A stretch of 64,000 bases of DNA from Piper betle (Eukaryota > Streptophyta > Magnoliopsida > Piperales > Piperaceae): the NCBI GenBank assembly GCA_033002965.1, contig JAURVB010003055.1, positions 1-64,000 on the forward strand, written 5' to 3'. The notes below the pieces were generated by a model that made no database searches, was not told where the DNA came from, and was given only the letters and a program-made list of their open reading frames with translations. Of the stretch, positions 1 to 12,810 are shown piece by piece (the stretch's first letter is position 1; each line of letters begins with the position of its first letter). The translations under genes and the position numbers were made by a program.

Positions 1-1514
1 TCTTGGATCTAGCACATATGCAATGGCTAGAACTAAACTATTTATTACCCAATACTTGTCATATTTATCTTTCCTGCTATCAACCATTTGATAAATATAT
101 CCTTGCCTATGAACATGAAGGTAATCTAACTTCACTTTCACTTTTTGAAGTACGACAAAGAATAGATTTTCTATTAGATACTTACTCATGGAGAAAATAT
201 TAGTTACTTGATAAAATGCTTCAAGTAAGTCTTCATTTTCATCATATTTATTCCAATCCATATCATGGAAACCGGGACGGGCCAGGCTAGGCCACACCCG
301 GCTGTGACCTTGGCCAGACCCGGTCTTGTTAGCTAGTTTTCAGTGGGCCGCTCGGCGCACTGACCCTATGGTCTGGGTAATCTTTATTCAGGGACATATG
401 TAACTGAGTAACTTATTAATATATGCAATTTGGGCTTGGGAGAAAAAAATGAAATCATGGATGTAGACAAGGATAATTCCAGGGTGAATCGGAGAAGAAG
501 AGCTCAGCTAACAACTGAGTAATTAATAGATGATCTATTCAAGCATAAAAAAGATCTGGTACTGTGACAAGCTTTTGCTAATTCCTTTAACATCACTAAT
601 TACTGCTTTCTGCAAGAAGGTTTCATATGTCATAGCAATTGTTGTTGCAAGTGCATCTAATGCCAAAAAAATATTGTGTTGATTACTGAAATCTTAATCA
701 TGCTCTTTGTTTTGCCCTTTATTTTTTCAAATGACAGCATCATCCAGATTGCAAGATCTCCTTTCTTGAATCCCAAGCTAGACATGATGAAGCCATTTAT
801 CTGGGTTATGCCCTCTTTCTTTCAAATGTCTTAAGCAGTTCATCAACAACGAAAGTTCAAAGAAAGTGGCTAGAGGCTAATGAGGTGATGGCCACTAGCA
901 AGCAACTCCGCGTTGAAGGATAAGGTGGCGTAGCATGGCTCCTTTTGATTGGTAAAACTGTCAAGGCCATGGAAAAATCAAAAGCTTTTTGCAGAATATT
1001 GAGATAAGAAGAAAAAGTTCTGCGAAAGGGTCAAGGTAACATTCAATGAAAGCTACATCAAACAGAATTAGAGTAAATGAAAGACTTGGACCATCCCCAA
1101 TTGGACGTCTTGGAATCAACTCTGTCATCACACAAGATAATGTTGGAAACATTATTGCATGTGATGCAGGTGGGGCAGGTGTGATCACCTTGTCCTTGCT
1201 TTTAACAAAGCCAATGGTTAAGGACATGATCAACTCTCTAGGAAAGAATCATATCTCAATTGGTGACCTAATTAAAGGGGTTGGATTTTGTGAATTTTAA
1301 ATGTGGTTTCTTTTCTTCAATAACCATAGGGCTCAAATTATACGGTGACCCTCTAGGTGGGCTCATGGATATTCTGATTTTATATAAGTTTTAGACGACT
1401 AGAAAGGACAACACTTTAAATAATTAATTAGTTTTCACATGTTATTGTATCGTGGTTTAGTATGAGGCAATAGGACCTTTTTACATATTTGGTACTAAAC
1501 GTTTCTCATTTGAC
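1..1514. other. Intergenic DNA, no convincing gene
   Basis: AT-rich sequence with no recognisable protein family. A 66-codon open frame at 3-203 (plus) is open to the left window edge and matches nothing I recognise. Positions 268-355 form a GC-rich patch with repeated GGCC-type words, resembling the cores of the MITE-like elements further right. The only other open frame of note is at 1046-1300 and is listed separately. Confidence 0.5.
1046..1300 (+). other. 84-codon open frame, possible exon or gene relic
   Basis: The frame encodes an 84-residue peptide of ordinary soluble-protein composition, with the segment NIIACDAGGAGVITLSLLL near the middle and a Gly-rich end (LIKGVGF). The base composition is less AT-rich than its surroundings, and local GC and codon use look more gene-like than the flanks. 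I do not recognise the family. No good splice sites, domain or neighbouring exons were found, so it could be a captured exon, an old gene fragment or chance. Confidence 0.2.
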
Positions 1515-1910
1515 ACAACGGAGACAAATCACATTTCAATTAAATATTTCAGCCCCGGACACATTTTTAGCCGTCTTTACCCTTGACTTGAGTTTGGGTT
1601 GCGCTGTTGTTTTTTCTAGGAATAGTTGGGTTAGTTAAATCATTAACGTTGAAAATATATATGACTTGGTTGCGTTAGTTTAATTGGTTTAGTTTGGTTC
1701 TAAAATAGAATTAATAAATATAATAATACTAATAATAATTTTTAATAAAAATAAAAATAAAAGATAATTTTGAAAAAAATTTTATATATTGAATGATATA
1801 TTAACTATATTATTAAAATATTAATATTTCTATAAATAAATTTAAATTTTATTAAGATATTTATATTTTTATTTATATATTTTATCTTTTATTAATAATA
1901 TAATACTTAT
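1515..1910 (+). repeat. Left arm of an inverted-repeat pair
   Basis: About 400 bp that reappears as the reverse complement at about 7570-7985. Shared landmarks are GAGACAAATCAC, a stretch around GGGTTAGTTAAATCATTAAC, TTTGGTTCTAAA and an AT-rich tail around ATATATTAACTATATTATTA. The copies differ by scattered substitutions and small gaps, so they are old. They may be two opposite copies of one dispersed repeat or the ends of a decayed element; no transposase is visible between them. Confidence 0.6.
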
Positions 1911-2439
1911 ATTCATGCATTATGAAATACGACATAAGTAAATGAGTTGGGTTTTATACCTGTAAGAAAAACTCGCACGAGCAAGCTAAGTATAGTTAAT
2001 ATTTTTTACTAGTAGTAGGCATATATGAGTGTTTGTATACACTCCGACTAACCATATCAAACTGATGAATTTTGGAATATTAATTTATAACCTATTAAAA
2101 TAAAAAATTGACATAAAAAAACCTAACCACTCTAGGCATTAAAAGACAAAACCCGCGAATATCTAATATGCAAATAATACCACAATGCATGTAAGAGACA
2201 TATGGTTTGGCTCATGCGAATAGAACATCCTAGACGAAGACTTTAGAGAAAATTCGATAGAGTTTCTTCTCTAAATAATTTGATAAAAAAATTTCACATG
2301 TATAATTATCATTTTATCGCATAACAATCTCGAAAATATTTCATAATATCATTTATCATTCACAAAAATATTTCCAAGGTATTACGCCACATTTCTAAAT
2401 CATTCATATTATATTATCAGAGATTTTACATTCATCAGA

Positions 2440-4550
2440 CTATATGCTTGCCTCGTCTTCACATAGGCCCTTATACTATAATTACAACAATCACATAAGC
2501 TCTGCCAACTTATGTTCTTTCTTCGCTTCATGTACTTGTATAATTAATATAGATTCGTGTACCTAGATATTTATTTAACCATCAGTTTAAGGACTCTAGG
2601 ACTTGGAATACCTTGGACAAAATAAGTTACACCTACATACCTTAGAGTATTTCTTCTACAAAATAGAAGAAATACAATTAGGTACACAAAAACTAGTAAA
2701 GAATTATAATATCATATCACGAGGCATAAGTCAGCATGGGCCACAAAGCAAATCTCAAGGCCACATGACCACATCATTACATCATAGTCCACAATCTCAA
2801 GGCATCAACACCGGGATTCAATTACATATCCGATAAATAATAAGGTCCCCAAGGGACACACATTACAACATCTAAATGCCTACAACACCAAAACACCAGC
2901 CTACCATCCACATGGGTCTTTGTGATTTGCGCAACTACACTGGCCAATGCCAAGCTTACTTACCTACATAATCTAAGAAAATGTGTTAGCAAAGGGTGTC
3001 ACTAAATCACAAATAACTAATGGGAAAAATCTCAATATGGGCAAATGGATAAAATAGTTATCCACGAGGAGTTAACAAGAAACAGCAACGCCCCCACAAC
3101 ACACTGATCATAAGTAATAAGCGATTGACAAATATGCACTGTATGTAGGTAGTAATCTAATATTATATATATAAGACTGTCACTGAACACTATAGGTGGG
3201 CACCGACCATGCCCCTCGATAATGTTACGCATCTCATCCATCTTGCATATAAGTCAAAATTTGAAAATGTATTATGTATATCAAATTTGGGCGCGTAGAT
3301 GTCATGTAGCACTAAAGTGCAATTTTGAACCGGATCTTACAATCTTTCGAAAACTCATCAAAAGATCCTATCCTTGACGTTTTATTAGTCCAAAAGATCG
3401 GTTAAATGCCCTATAGGTAGTGAGATCCAAAAAATGTTACTACTGCATTCTATGATATAATCAAATCACGTGAGCCAAGTAGAAGTCAAGCAAAAGAGAG
3501 TCCTGAATGCTTAGGGATGTGCACTACACACTCCTGAATGATAAATGCGTGCAATACATGAATAGTCCTAGATGCAGTAAGGATGCATGATATGCAACAA
3601 GAAATTAACTAAACATTTATTGGTCTGATCTGAACTGATCTGTTAATTATGCTCGTATGTGTAATCAAATATCGTTAAATAAACTAAATAAGTTAATAAA
3701 TTATATGCTGAAATCATAAGTGTGATATCGGTATATTAGGAATATCATCTCAACTGAAACCCATGCAATTGAGATATCAAAAGATGTCGTTGTGCCTGGG
3801 GATTTGGACGCATAAACTTGAGATGTCCTAATTTACTAAATAGTCACGTGGTATTTGAATCGTTATTAAAATAATCTTATCTTGTTGGTAAATTACTTGG
3901 TAACCCAACAATTAAATCGTCGAGGTGAATTGAAATCTAGAACTTGAAGAAGAGAAAAGAGAAGGGGAAAAGGGTGAAAAGAGATGGGAAAGGGTGGAAG
4001 TGGTGGAGAGGGGCGCTAAGAGGAGGGGGAGAAGAGAAGGAGGGGATTTGAGGAAGGAGGCAGCTAGAATTTTGGTTAAAAAAGAAAGAGGTCTGTGCAC
4101 GAGCGCCGCAGCACTGAACACATGCATGGCATACCATAAACATGCTAACGTCGCAACCTTGGGGCCTAGTGTTGTGGCGCTGGACCACAAGACAAGGAGA
4201 AATAGGGAAATTGAATGGGGAAATAGGGAACCAATCTAGGGTTGACTGGGAAAGGCTATTAGGACACTACTAAGGCTAGAGGTATGCCGAAGATGCATAC
4301 GACAAAACTCTAACTCGACACGCAAGCCTACGCTAATTAACCACCCAGAATAACAATAAGACCATGACTTGGCAATTGGGCCTACCAGATAAAACTTAAC
4401 AGCATACCCGCCTAGTGCCCAAGTCTACAATAACACGCAAGGACCAACTAGCATCAATACGATCGAACCGGACCAACGAAACACTAACCGAGCTAGACCA
4501 AAACCAAATCGGTTGCAAAAGCACCGGACCGACAGGTTGGGTTTTATAGT
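2440..4550 (-). repeat. LTR-like island, possible solo LTR
   Basis: This island is less AT-rich than its flanks and lacks a credible gene. Its layout resembles the LTRs seen elsewhere in the window in minus orientation: a short-word rich leader, a purine-rich tract on the plus strand (about 3945-4075), and an end with CGGTT-type words followed by GGGTTTTATA (about 4536-4545), like the end of the long LTR at 42589-42601. Exact ends, target duplication and internal region were not found. The purine tract gives spurious open frames on both strands. Confidence 0.25.
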
Positions 4551-4981
4551 GTATAATCTAATGTGTATCTACCGTATGTATTATGACCCACATATGTTAT
4601 ATCTTTTAAAAAATATTAAAAAATTAAAAAAAATTTGGGAAAAACTTTTTGATTAAAAAACTAATTAATTAATTAAACAAAATTTATTTATTTATATTTT
4701 TATATATTGGTACACACTTTTTCCTATGATTACACTCAAAATTTACTAATGTATTTAATATTAATGTTTTTAAATTTATAAATATTTTTTTCAAAATAAA
4801 TTATACATGTAATTATGTGCTAAAACAATAAAAATATTTCAATAGTTTAAAATTAAATTTAGTATTTTACATATATCTTTGAATTTTTTTAAAAAATAAA
4901 ATTATTATCTTTTTTACATGGGTATTTAATACTATGTATGATATTTTATTTTGAAATAAACAAATAATAAAGAATATAAAA

Positions 4982-5490
4982 TAGTTTTTTACTAGGAAAG
5001 AGATGGTATTCTTTTATATCATCTAGTTGTGGGAAAATTAAACATAATTACGAAAAAGGTAAAAAAATTATAATGACAAAATTAACCTTCAATTGAAAAA
5101 AATAACAAACAACCCCTGGTTACATCGGTAGCTACTCCGCCATGGGACGACAAGACTAGCCATGGGGTGATCCAACTTGGCCGCTTGGCCAAGGCTGTGA
5201 GCCATTAGCTATATAAGGCAATGTCGAGGTTTTTTTATTTAATTCTTTTAGATTGGCTGACATCTATCGGCTGATGACCACGACTGACTAGATGATCCAA
5301 TCTGACCACACCAAGGCCAAGGTGGCCTACTTGGCTGGCCCAGCCTGAACCTTGGTCACCAGAGGAAGGTAGTTTTTTAAACTGGGGGCATTTTTAACAA
5401 TTTGAATTTTTCCTTTATTGGTAATTAGGCTTGATTTTTCCACCATCTGACAATATCAAAATATTTTTTCACTTTCTTAGTAAAAAGCTC
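4982..5490. mobile_element. MITE-like element, copy a
   Basis: About 510 bp with long imperfect terminal inverted repeats of about 80 bp. The left end contains TTTTTTACTAGGAAAG and GTTGTGGGAAAATTAA; the right end, read in reverse complement, contains CTTTTTACTAAGAAAG and GATGGTGGAAAAATCAA. The centre (about 5110-5370) is GC-rich with many CCATGG, TGGCC and GGCCAAGG words and no coding capacity. Two further copies lie at 9116-9572 and 15273-15818. Confidence 0.55.
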
Positions 5491-6632
5491 AATATTTAAT
5501 TTATTTCAAAATAATTTTTAAATTTTAATTTGTTTAAACTATTTTTATAGTTCATTCCGTTCAAATATTATTAAATATATACAAAAAATTGAATGAGTAC
5601 TTTTTAATTTTAAAAATACTAACATTATATACGGAACTTTATTATTTACGGAGAGGGAGAGTGTTTGTATTTACGGAGGTACATTATGCCCCTATATTAT
5701 TGTATTATTTTTATAGTTTAAAGTGTGGAACTTTAGGGTTGTCGACCACTCTTTATCATTAAATTTTTTTATATTATTTTTTTACTCATCCTTATTAAAA
5801 GGGATGATCTTCTTAGGTTTTGAATGGCTTTTACAATGTAATTATATTAGACTTACCAAATGTTTTTACTTTTTATATGTATACAATATTTTGTATATGC
5901 ATCTATTATATTGTGTACATATATAAAATTTTTTAATAAATATTTATACATATGCAAACTTTCTTGTTATAATTATGTACATTTTTAATAAAATAAAAAA
6001 TCTAAACACGAAAAGGATTGTCATATTAAACATATGTCAGTAGTCTGGCCACTCTAAAACTAAGTATGCAAGATAAAATAATAATAATAATAATATGATA
6101 ATAATAACACTCAAAATAATAATAATTATTATTTAATTTAAAGTACTATTTTCAAAATAATTATGTTTTCATATATGAAATAATATATTATTGTTAAAAA
6201 TTCTAATTAATAAATTTTAATAAGATTTATTACATATGTTGCAAAAAAATTTTAATATAGAAAATATATTATATTTTGTAATAAAAACAAAATATATTTA
6301 TTAGAATAATAATATTTTAAAGAATATAATTCATAATATTAAGTTTTATTGCCATTGTCTTACATACACTCTTGATTTATAAAAATCTAGCTTCCCCATG
6401 GTCGATGACGACAGGACCATGTAACCCCATGGTCAGGGGTGCCCAGACCTGGCCGCCCAAGTGAGCATAATTAGTTCCTACTATCAAAAAATATAATTTT
6501 TTAAGGGTAGTTTGGTATTTTAATTAAAAATTCTCTTTTTCAAGTAATTTGCTTTGATTCCCTGCCCAATGAAATATCATAAAACTTCTACCTATTTCTA
6601 GTTAAAAATTCTAATAAATAAACGTGTGTGTG

Positions 6633-6682
<50 letters not shown>

Positions 6683-7569
6683 ATGAACTATATTATTAAA
6701 AAGTCTTTAATTCTAAAAATAAACTTTATTTTTATTACAAATTATATTATATCTTTGTATATTTAAATTTTGAAAATGACAAAAAACAACCCCTGATAAC
6801 AAAATCCTATTAAAGTTTATTAATTAGGACTTTTTAACAATATAATCCATTATTTACATATTATTTATTATATTATAAAAATAGTTTAAATTATGTAAAA
6901 TTAAAATTTTACGTTTTAAATATATATTATATATTATTTTTATTTGTTTACTATAAAACATAATGTTTTATATGAGTATTGGCTTGATTTAATATTGTAA
7001 ATACCAACGTAAAAAATAATGATTTTATTTTTATAAAAATAAAAGATCTATTTCAAAAATTTTAAACTAAAATTTATTTTTTTCATTTGTGTGTGTGTAT
7101 ATATATAAAACATATATTTGAAATATTAAATTTAATTAAAATCTATTGAAAATACTTTTACAATTTTTGCATATTATTGTTTATATATATTTTTTAAAAG
7201 AATATTTGTAAAATTAAAATATTAATATACATATAGTAAGTAATATTAAGTGCAATTATAAGAAAAAATATGTGTGTGTATATAATATATATATATATAG
7301 ACATACACACATAGAAATGATAAGGTGTCAACTTTTTTAAATATGATCTTTGTGAATTTACATCATAACTACTAATTTTTCAACTAGCGGTATCAAAAAA
7401 TATATCCTTAAAATATTATTTTATTTTTAAAATTGCTTATTTTTTATGTTTATAGTCATCCATTAGATAGCATACACCCGTGTGTATGTCAATTGAGCAA
7501 ATAAATATTACCCACACCCACTCGATCGATATCTATAAGTATCTTCATGCTCCATAATATATATTATTA
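5491..7569. other. AT-rich intergenic DNA with microsatellites
   Basis: Extremely AT-rich, with no gene. It holds AAT-type repeats (about 6077-6115), a GT/TA microsatellite (6624-6677) and shorter TG/TA runs near 7085-7105 and 7270-7310. A GC-rich patch at about 6390-6465 with CCATGG and TGGCCGCCC words resembles the core of the MITE-like family and may be a decayed copy. Confidence 0.6.
6624..6677. repeat. (GT)n(TA)n microsatellite
   Basis: A run of GT dinucleotides passes into a long run of TA dinucleotides with one interruption. Confidence 0.9.
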
Positions 7570-7985
7570 ATATGGTGTATCTAATATATTAGTTATAAAA
7601 ATTAATATATTATTTATAAAAAAATAAAATATATAAATAATATATATAATATGAATAAAATTAAATTTTATATATTGAAATAAAAATATTTTTAATAATA
7701 TAGTTAATATATTATTCAATATATATATATTTTAAAAATACCTTTTATATTAAATTTTTTAAAACTGTTGTTATTATATTTATTTAGAACCAAATGAAAC
7801 GAATTAAATTGACCCAACCAAGCCATATTTATGTTCAATGTTAATGATTTAACTAACCCAAGTATTCCTAAAAAAACAACAGCCCCATCCAAACTCAAGC
7901 CCAGGTGCAAAGATGGATAAAAATGTGTTTGAGACTCAACTTTGTAATTGAATTGTGATTTGTCTCAAATATATCAAATGAGTAA
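7570..7985 (-). repeat. Right arm of the inverted-repeat pair
   Basis: Reverse-complement copy of 1515-1910. It reads, on the minus strand, the same landmarks in the same order. Spacing between the arms is about 5.7 kb. Confidence 0.6.
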
Positions 7986-9115
7986 CAGTGACTCCCCAAT
8001 ATCTAAAAGGTGGGGGCAATAGCCAATCAGTTAAGCTAGCTTGGCTTGACGTTTGGACTTTTTCCGGCTTGGCTCTGAGCCGAACCCAAACTAGCTTGAT
8101 TGGAGTTAGCTTTGGGTTCATTGTTTCTTAGAAAATATTTATATTTGTTAATATTTACGTTGATATCTACAGTATAGAAATTAGACATGCATTAAATAAA
8201 ATTAATGGAATTTGATTAAAATAATTGATGAACTTGAGATATTTTTAAATGTAACAGATGTAGACTTTAGGGATAATATTTATGAAAAAAGTTATATCTT
8301 TTCTACTTTAATTTAGTGTATATTTATATATTTTAATTAGATCAAATTCTACACTTTAACGATGAACAAAGGAAATAATCGAGGTGTTCCGGAGATAAAA
8401 GACTTGTAATTTATGACAAGTTTTATTGATGCATCTTGATTAAAGGGTGGTTATCTCTACCCTGTACATAAAGAGTTTGGAAGAATCATTTGAATTGTTC
8501 AATTACAAGGACAATTCAAATTAATCATTTACAAAGATAACTTAAACAAAATAAAAAAAAACCGTTCATAAATTTTGCTATAGTCACTAGATCTGGTCAC
8601 TAGCCCATTGGCGAGTAAAGTTGACACATAGAGTTGTTCTCTTATTAGATTTGGTGTCGATGGCTAGAGCTAGTTAAAAGAGTTTGACAATCGAATTTGA
8701 CTTAGTGTGATTAGATCTAGCCACAGGCCAGAATTTAATAGCTGATTATATTTTTATTCTAATTTTTTAAAATATAAGATCTGAATTGCACGTGTAATCG
8801 GATGGTCCAAATGAGTCTAGAGGGAGAAAAATTTTCATGCTCGATAAATTATTTTTTGTTTTGATTTGTCTTGAAATTTTTTTATACAAGTCAATTTATC
8901 ATTTACACTTCGTTCCTCTAGGTACCTACCCAACTATACAAACTACTACAAATTCTCTTCAAAAAATTGAACTTGTAACTTCAGGCCTAAATCTCATGTC
9001 TTTTACCAACACGCATGGCTGATTAAAATTTTTTTTATCTTTCATTTTTATATTTTCTTTATAAAATTTCTTAAAACATCTTGACAAGTTCTAATTTTTG
9101 TAATTGCACTTTTTT
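7986..9115. other. Intergenic DNA, nothing identified
   Basis: AT-rich sequence. A 61-codon frame at 8837-9022 is AT-rich and unrecognised, and no repeat structure is obvious. Confidence 0.5.
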
Positions 9116-9572
9116 ATTTTTTATATTTATTAGAAAAGGAAGAATATTTTTTTGATATTGCCAAGTTGTTGAAAAAATAAGCCCAAATACTACAAAAGGG
9201 GGAAAATATAAAGTATTTAAAATACCTTTATATAAATAAAAAATTAATTTTAGTAATTTTTATAAAAAAAATATGGGCAACAACTAAGCCACCAACTTGT
9301 TAGCCACCGGCCCACGCCAACAAATCTAGCCATCTTTAATCAAAGGCAACTAAATAGTTGGGGGGCACTCACCCCTAAATGTGTGATTGACCTTTATTTT
9401 AATTTAATTTATTAAAATTTAATTTTAGGTTAAGCCAATTTAAAATTATTTAGAAAGTAGTTTTGTTGTTTTAATAAAAATTTTTATTTTTTACTTACTT
9501 GACCGGGTTTTCAAACCATCTAATAATATTAAAAATAATATTCTCTCTTCCCTGATTATAAAAAGGCTTCAA
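9116..9572. mobile_element. MITE-like element, copy b
   Basis: Same family as 4982-5490 and 15273-15818. The left end reads TTATTAGAAAAGGAAG then GATATTGCCAAGTTGTTG; the right end, in reverse complement, reads CTTTTTATAATCAGGGAAG and ATTATTAGATGGTTTG. The centre has GCC and CCCAC words (about 9285-9385) and no coding capacity. Confidence 0.5.
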
Positions 9573-10655
9573 TTTTTTTATACCTTAAAATTAGTCAAAG
9601 ATGATACAGATCATTTAAATTTGTTGGCTTTTGGGATGGGCTCACTTCCACGAAAGCGAACTGAGCTTAGTCGATTGATGGAGTGGGCGCACCATTCCTT
9701 CGTCCCAAAGCAAAGTCTTTTGTCCATCTCATCTTTCTGGAGTCGTCTCGAGTCTTCGGCAAGTTCACTGTTTTGATGTGATCTTCAAACAGATCAAAGG
9801 TACGAGACTGGCATCAGTGCTCCTTAAAGCTTAGGATATCCAACCAGATTTCCGTCTCCAGTATCGAGAGATGATTTTGGGAGGTACCCAGATTGTCGTT
9901 TATCATGTATGTGCGTAATTCCCGAGTTGACGTTGTCGATGGGACTTAGGTTCGCCACCAACACGTACATGTGCTCGTCTGATATTTCTATGCGTCTCCC
10001 TTTACCCCCGAGTAACATAACCCATGAGAAGAATAAAGACCTTCATTATTCTGTAAAATTATAAATGATGTCTCTCTGTTTCTTTGTGTTTCTTTTTAAG
10101 ATGAAAATTTTCTGGGATTAAAGATATGGGTAAAAGGCCGCTTTCAAAAGAGAACATGGTAAGAGAGATTTTGTTATATATATTGTTTGTCTTAAATTGT
10201 AGAGTTAATATCATTTAAGATAAAATTTTTACTTAGAAAAAAATTCTTATCTTTTGTTTATATAAATAAAACTCCACTCTTATAAATTAAGACCTAGGAA
10301 TTTAATTTCACGATTATAATGCTTTTTATATCTGTAAAAAGAATTTCATTTATAAAAATATCTACAGATTCTGAAAAATTTTAAAGAAGCCACGAAAAAA
10401 AGTCTTTTAAGAACACACCGAGCAAAAATTTTCTGTATAATTAATAAATAAATAATTACCAAATTTAAATTTAATGAATATTTATTTCCTAATAACCATT
10501 CATAAGATATTTTTTAAGGGTTTTTAAATTTCTTTTTATTTTTTTATTGTGATTGATAATATATTATATTGATTAGGATAATTGACTATTGTTGTTCCGT
10601 ACGAATAAGAGCATGCCAGATAGTCCTATCAGTCTTCCCCGTCGCCTCCACCACC
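9573..10655. other. Upstream region of the Argonaute locus
   Basis: Positions 9620-10030 have near-average GC and look like decayed coding or LTR sequence, with open frames on both strands (for example 64 codons at 9824-10018, minus). I recognise no family in them. From 10030 to 10600 the DNA is AT-rich. Confidence 0.35.
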
Positions 10656-10663
10656 TATATAAG
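10656..10663 (+). promoter_or_regulatory. TATA box of the Argonaute locus
   Basis: TATATAAG in a GC-richer context (CACC before it, CTCTGG after it), about 100 bp upstream of the first ATG codons. The spacing is right for a start of transcription near 10690 and a leader of about 70-80 bases. Confidence 0.5.
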
Positions 10664-10760
10664 CTCTGGTTTGGTGCCCAGTCCCTTCCTAACAAGCATT
10701 AAAGCATTTGAAGTTGAGTTCTTGTTTTGATTGATCTTTTGTTGTTTTAGAGAGTTTTAA

Positions 10761-10832
10761 ATGGAAGGAAATGGGTTTGGCCAATATGCGAGGAGGTGGA
10801 GGTGCGGGAAGAGGAGGAAGAGAGTCTGGTAG
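10761..10832 (+). other. Upstream ATG in another frame, overlapping the Argonaute start
   Basis: The first ATG of the predicted transcript (10761) opens a 23-codon frame beginning MEGNGFGQY and stopping at TAG 10830-10832. The Gly/Arg-rich frame starts at the second ATG (10771) in a different frame. MEGNGFGQY looks like a plausible original N-terminus that lost the RGG frame through a 1-base change near 10788, or it is an upstream open frame that lowers translation. I cannot separate the two. Confidence 0.35.
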
Positions 10833-11131
10833 AGGAGGTTCCAAGACGACCCACTGCCACCATGCACTCCGTGATCAGGAATATGGCCGTGGCGGCGCCG
10901 GCGGTGGTCGAGGAGGAGCTTCCAAGACGTCCCAATTCGACCATGCACGACGTGATCAGGTAAATGGCTGTGACGGAGCCGGCGGCGGTCGAGGGTCGCT
11001 CTCTGGCTACGGGCAGGCTCCGAGGAGCTCTGCTTCCGACGCCGGCAGTGGCGGCGGCGATGACGACAGTTCTTGGAGCTTCGTTACTTCTCGCCAGCAA
11101 AGGAAGGATGCCAATGTTACTGATACCACAG
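10771..11131 (+). CDS. AGO2-like exon 1: Gly/Arg-rich N-terminal region
   Basis: Reads MGLANMRGGGG and continues with many GRGG and GGRGG motifs, ending in SWSFVTSRQQRKD. Such RGG-rich leaders are usual in AGO2 and AGO3 and are sites of Arg methylation and protein contacts in those proteins. The exon ends at CACAG before GTGTGT (11132), leaving one base of a split Gly codon that continues in frame at 11253. The GC content is far above the flanking DNA. Confidence 0.7.
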
Positions 11132-11252
11132 GTGTGTATGATGAGAAAAAAGAAGTTCATCTGTTGGTAGCTGCCTGCTATTCAAAAAACTGATAAAAAT
11201 GGGATGTTTGATCTGTTGGTCATCGTCTAACGCCATCTCTGGGTGGTTGCAG

Positions 11253-12374
11253 GCAAGTTTCGATCTATGGCGGTGTCGATGCAGCGGTCTCATCATGGCC
11301 AGAAGCAGGCTGCTCCCTCCACCAAGTCCATCCAAATTCTGGTGAACCACTTTCGTGTCAAGTTCGATCCCACCATGACCATCCTGCACTACGACGTGAA
11401 CATCCGTGAGACGGTGAAGTTCAAGGGGAAGCTAACATGGTGAAGGAGGAGCTGCTGTCGGCTCATCTCGGAGGTTACCCACTCGCCTTCGACGGGCAGA
11501 GGAACATCTACAGCAGGCTCGCCCTGCCGGACACTCCCTTCCACGTCCAGGTCGGCGGAGACGACGGCCGGCCTCCCAAGACCTTCACGGTGTTCGTCCA
11601 AAAGGCGAACGAGCTGCATCTGAGCTTGGTCCATGAGTACCTCCAAGGTACCCGCGAGGTTGCGCCGAGGGAGGTGTTGCAGGCCATGGACGTGATCGTT
11701 AAAGAGAATCTGAGGAGGAGCAGGCTTTTGGTGGGTAGGTACTTCCACCCCAAACATGGTAGTGCGGAGCTCGACCTTGGGAAGGGAGTGGTTGCTTCTT
11801 GGGGTCTGCAGCAGAGCTTGAAGCTCACTGAGCAGGGTCTCATCCTCTGCTTGGACTACTCAGTGATCCCATTCTTCAAGCGACTGCCTCTCCTGGAGTT
11901 CCTCCGAGAGAATTTGAGGATATCTTTCCACCCCAGGAAGGGACTTTCCCCAAGAGATAGAGATTTGGTGGCCAAGGTGTTGAAGGGTTTGAAGGTGAGG
12001 GTGTCTCACAGACAAACCAATCAGAAGTATGTGGTTAAAGGTCTCACAGAAGAAGTGGCAAGATCGATAGCGTTCCCTGCTTTTGATGCTAATGGTATGG
12101 ATACTGGGAAGAAGGTAAACCTTTTGCAATATTACAAGGAGACGTACAGCAGGGTGGTGCAGTATGGGTATCTTCCTTGCTTGGAGCTGGGCACTCGGGA
12201 GAAGAGGAATGATGTGCCCATGGAGTTCTGCGTGGTGGATGCTTGGCAAAGGTGCTCCAAGGAGCATTTGGACAAGTACCAGGATAGGGAGTGGAAGGCG
12301 GTTGCTCTGGCTAAGCCTGCGGAGAGGCAGGCCATTATATGTGACATGATCAAATCTGAAGATGGTCCTTGCGG
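11253..12374 (+). CDS. AGO2-like exon 2: N, linker and PAZ domains, frame break inside
   Basis: The exon starts after TTGCAG. The first part (to about 11433) reads LVNHFRVKFDP and ILHYDVNI, the start of the N domain; it then runs into TGA at 11443-11445. The remainder is open in the next frame from 11437: YPLAFDGQRNIYS (N domain), LTEQGLILCLDYS and LKVRVSHRQTNQKY (PAZ), VPMEFC and ERQAIICDMI (linker 2), ending DGPCG before GTATGT. One missing base near 11434 explains the change. If translation began at ATG 11437 the product would lack the RGG region and the first N-domain strands. Confidence 0.75.
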
Positions 12375-12810
12375 GTATGTATCAACATTTGGTTTCTTAT
12401 TTTCTTGTTGTGATGTTCTTGTTCCGAGATTATGGCTAGCTTGTTTGTGGTTTAAAGATCTTTCTTGTTTATGGGTATTTGTTAATAGATTATATAGCGT
12501 AGTGTCATGACTTCTTGTTGCCATTGTTTGCAAGTTCAACTTGTGTTGGTCTGGGCTCTTGACAGTATGCTAAAAGTAGTTTTTACTTGTAATGCGTGTG
12601 TTATTTCACTGCTGTAAGATCATGGTGATCTTGTTGGTGGCTTGAAGGTCTCTGTAGCTTTTGGGCACTTGTTAATTGTTATGTTGGCTAAAAATTCATG
12701 ACCTCTTGGTATCATGGTTTATTTTATTTTATTTTATTTTTAAGATTGTTTGTCTTGGCTGCATGTTGAGAATAATGCTTCTTCAAACTAATTTCATACG
12801 TTGGATACAG

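Noticed and set aside
3912..4239. Overlapping Ser/Pro-rich and Arg/Glu-rich frames on both strands
   Set aside because: They arise from a purine-rich tract in the LTR-like island; no domain.
10747..11160. 137-codon minus frame opposite Argonaute exon 1
   Set aside because: Shadow of the GC-rich RGG exon; the plus frame has the expected family features.
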